Source: Actinomycetota bacterium
GTDB taxonomy: Bacteria; Actinomycetota; Actinomycetes; S36-B12
NCBI GenBank assembly: GCA_009726075.1
Contig: WLND01000101.1
Span: 1-6,505, forward strand
Direction of reading: 5' to 3'
Length of the DNA: 6,505 nucleotides
The notes beneath the pieces are model-generated. The model was not told the origin of the DNA. It did no database searches and saw only the letters and a list, made by a program, of their open reading frames with translations. Below, in pieces: positions 5,700-6,505 of the stretch. The position numbers were made by a program, and so were the translations under genes. The first letter of the stretch is position 1. Every line of letters begins with the position of its first letter.

Positions 5700-6505
5700 A
5701 TGAATCGGATCTCTGGCGCGGTGGCCGCCTGCCTTGCCGTGGCCGTCCCCCTAGCGATCGTCGCCCCCACCGCCGTTGCCGACACCCTCCGCTCGACCGA
5801 GCAGGCGGAGTCTCGTATCAATGCACGACTCGCCAGCCGGGTCGACAATCCGCACCTCGGGCCCGACCTCGCCGTCGTGGTGCTCGACTCTGCGTCCGGT
5901 CGCGTCGTCTTCTCCCGCAGGGCCGACAAGCCGATGCTGCCCGCATCGAACATGAAGGTCATCACGGCCACGACCGCCATCGCGGCCGTGGGGCCCGCGA
6001 CGACCTTCCGCACCGCGGTGTTCGCTGGCCAGAACCCCGGCGAGATTGTTCTCCAGGGAGGCGGCGATCCGCTGCTCACGTCCGGCGACCTCGCCACCCT
6101 CGCCACGTCCGTCGCGAAAGCCCTTGATCCCGCAACCCCGGTAACCCTGGCAACTGACCTCGACCTCTTTCCCAAGCCGACCCTTGGCCCCGGCTGGCCC
6201 CGCGACTACGTGCCGTCGGTCGCGTCGTCCGTCATGGCCCTCGCCAGGCTCGGCGACTACTCGACGAATCCGGCCCGCGGCGCTGTTCGGGTATTCCGCG
6301 ACCGGCTGAAGAAGCTCGGCTTCACGGTGCGGTCGGGCAGCGATGCCGACGTCGATGCCGCCGCGGTCCCACTCGCCGAGGTGCACCGTCACACCGCTGC
6401 CGACGCGGTTCGCCTCATGCTCCGAGAGTCGGAGAACAACGTGGCCGAGGTGCTCTACCGTCACGTGGCACTCGCGACCGGACAGCCGGCCACGTGGGCG
6501 GGCGC
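5700..6505 (+). CDS. dacB: D-Ala-D-Ala carboxypeptidase/endopeptidase, PBP4 (DacB) type, 3' end missing
   Basis: This is an exported penicillin-binding enzyme of peptidase family S13 that trims the terminal D-alanine of peptidoglycan stem peptides and may cut cross-links. The frame is open from 5700 to the window end (268 codons); it was found by direct reading because it has no stop in the window. Residues 1–27 form a signal peptide ending in AVA before Asp28. The active-site SxxK motif is Ser83-Asn84-Met85-Lys86 within PMLPASNMK, and the SxN motif is Ser244-Glu245-Asn246 in RESENNVAEVL. A QGGGDPLLTSGDL stretch (119–131) is typical of PBP4. The KTG motif would follow beyond 6505. Only about 160 residues separate SxxK from SxN, fewer than in E. 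coli PBP4, so the inserted domains are reduced. The gene is divergent from the GH18 gene. In many actinobacteria dacB is followed by tilS, hpt and ftsH, which may lie to the right. Confidence 0.92.
   Translation, partial: MNRISGAVAACLAVAVPLAIVAPTAVADTLRSTEQAESRINARLASRVDNPHLGPDLAVVVLDSASGRVVFSRRADKPMLPASNMKVITATTAIAAVGPATTFRTAVFAGQNPGEIVLQGGGDPLLTSGDLATLATSVAKALDPATPVTLATDLDLFPKPTLGPGWPRDYVPSVASSVMALARLGDYSTNPARGAVRVFRDRLKKLGFTVRSGSDADVDAAAVPLAEVHRHTAADAVRLMLRESENNVAEVLYRHVALATGQPATWAG

Noticed and set aside
5751..6464. Minus-strand frame opposite dacB
   Set aside because: The plus strand encodes a signal peptide plus SxxK and SxN motifs in order; the minus frame is its shadow and has no family features.
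1..6505. CRISPR arrays, tRNA or rRNA genes, insertion sequences, attachment sites
   Set aside because: No spaced direct repeats, no structural RNA signatures, no transposase or integrase and no paired terminal repeats were seen on reading both strands.

Overview
The window is about 6.5 kb of GC-rich DNA that looks like an actinobacterial chromosome. The reasons are the strong G/C third-position bias, the gene pair clpS–DUF2017 next to a Mec-type (M67) metallopeptidase (in Mycobacterium tuberculosis, clpS, a DUF2017 gene, mec, cysO and cysM lie close together), starts that look leaderless, and an actinorhodopsin/xanthorhodopsin-type light-driven pump. A Nocardioidaceae-like (Aeromicrobium/Nocardioides-type) or related aquatic or surface actinobacterium is my guess; the genus cannot be fixed from this sequence alone.

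Layout from left to right. (1) Bases 1–79, minus strand: the first 26 codons of a Mec/JAMM-type metallopeptidase that runs off the left edge. (2) Bases 80–268: a gene-free, less GC-rich divergent regulatory region. (3) Bases 269–1102, plus strand: a complete seven-helix microbial rhodopsin with the D-T-E proton-pump motif, a Schiff-base lysine, a green-tuning leucine and the glycine 'fenestration' that in xanthorhodopsin-type pumps admits a carotenoid antenna. A strong C(UUCG)G terminator hairpin follows. (4) Bases 1202–2040, minus strand: DUF2017 and clpS, overlapping by one base and probably translationally coupled. (5) Bases 2069–3811, plus strand: a 580-residue class-V PLP enzyme resembling cysteine desulfurases, divergent from clpS across only 28 bp. 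(6) Bases 3795–5615, minus strand: a secreted GH18-family glycoside hydrolase with two C-terminal beta-sandwich-like modules. (7) Bases 5700–6505, plus strand: the N-terminal two thirds or so of a PBP4/DacB-type D-Ala-D-Ala carboxypeptidase (peptidase family S13), cut by the window end.

How the genes fit together. The clpS–DUF2017–mec neighbourhood joins N-degron proteolysis to the CysO-dependent cysteine pathway, and a desulfurase-like PLP enzyme is transcribed divergently from it. The rhodopsin is a one-gene unit with its own upstream region and terminator, placed between DUF2017 and mec, genes that elsewhere are close together on one strand. It therefore looks like an insertion into an otherwise conserved block. 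No retinal or carotenoid synthesis gene is in the window, so the chromophore and any antenna must be made elsewhere. The GH18 hydrolase and DacB are divergent exported enzymes and form a small cell-wall or polysaccharide module. Nothing here is a wholly unknown system; the most interesting points are the rhodopsin's antenna-competent pocket and location, and the divergent desulfurase-like enzyme.
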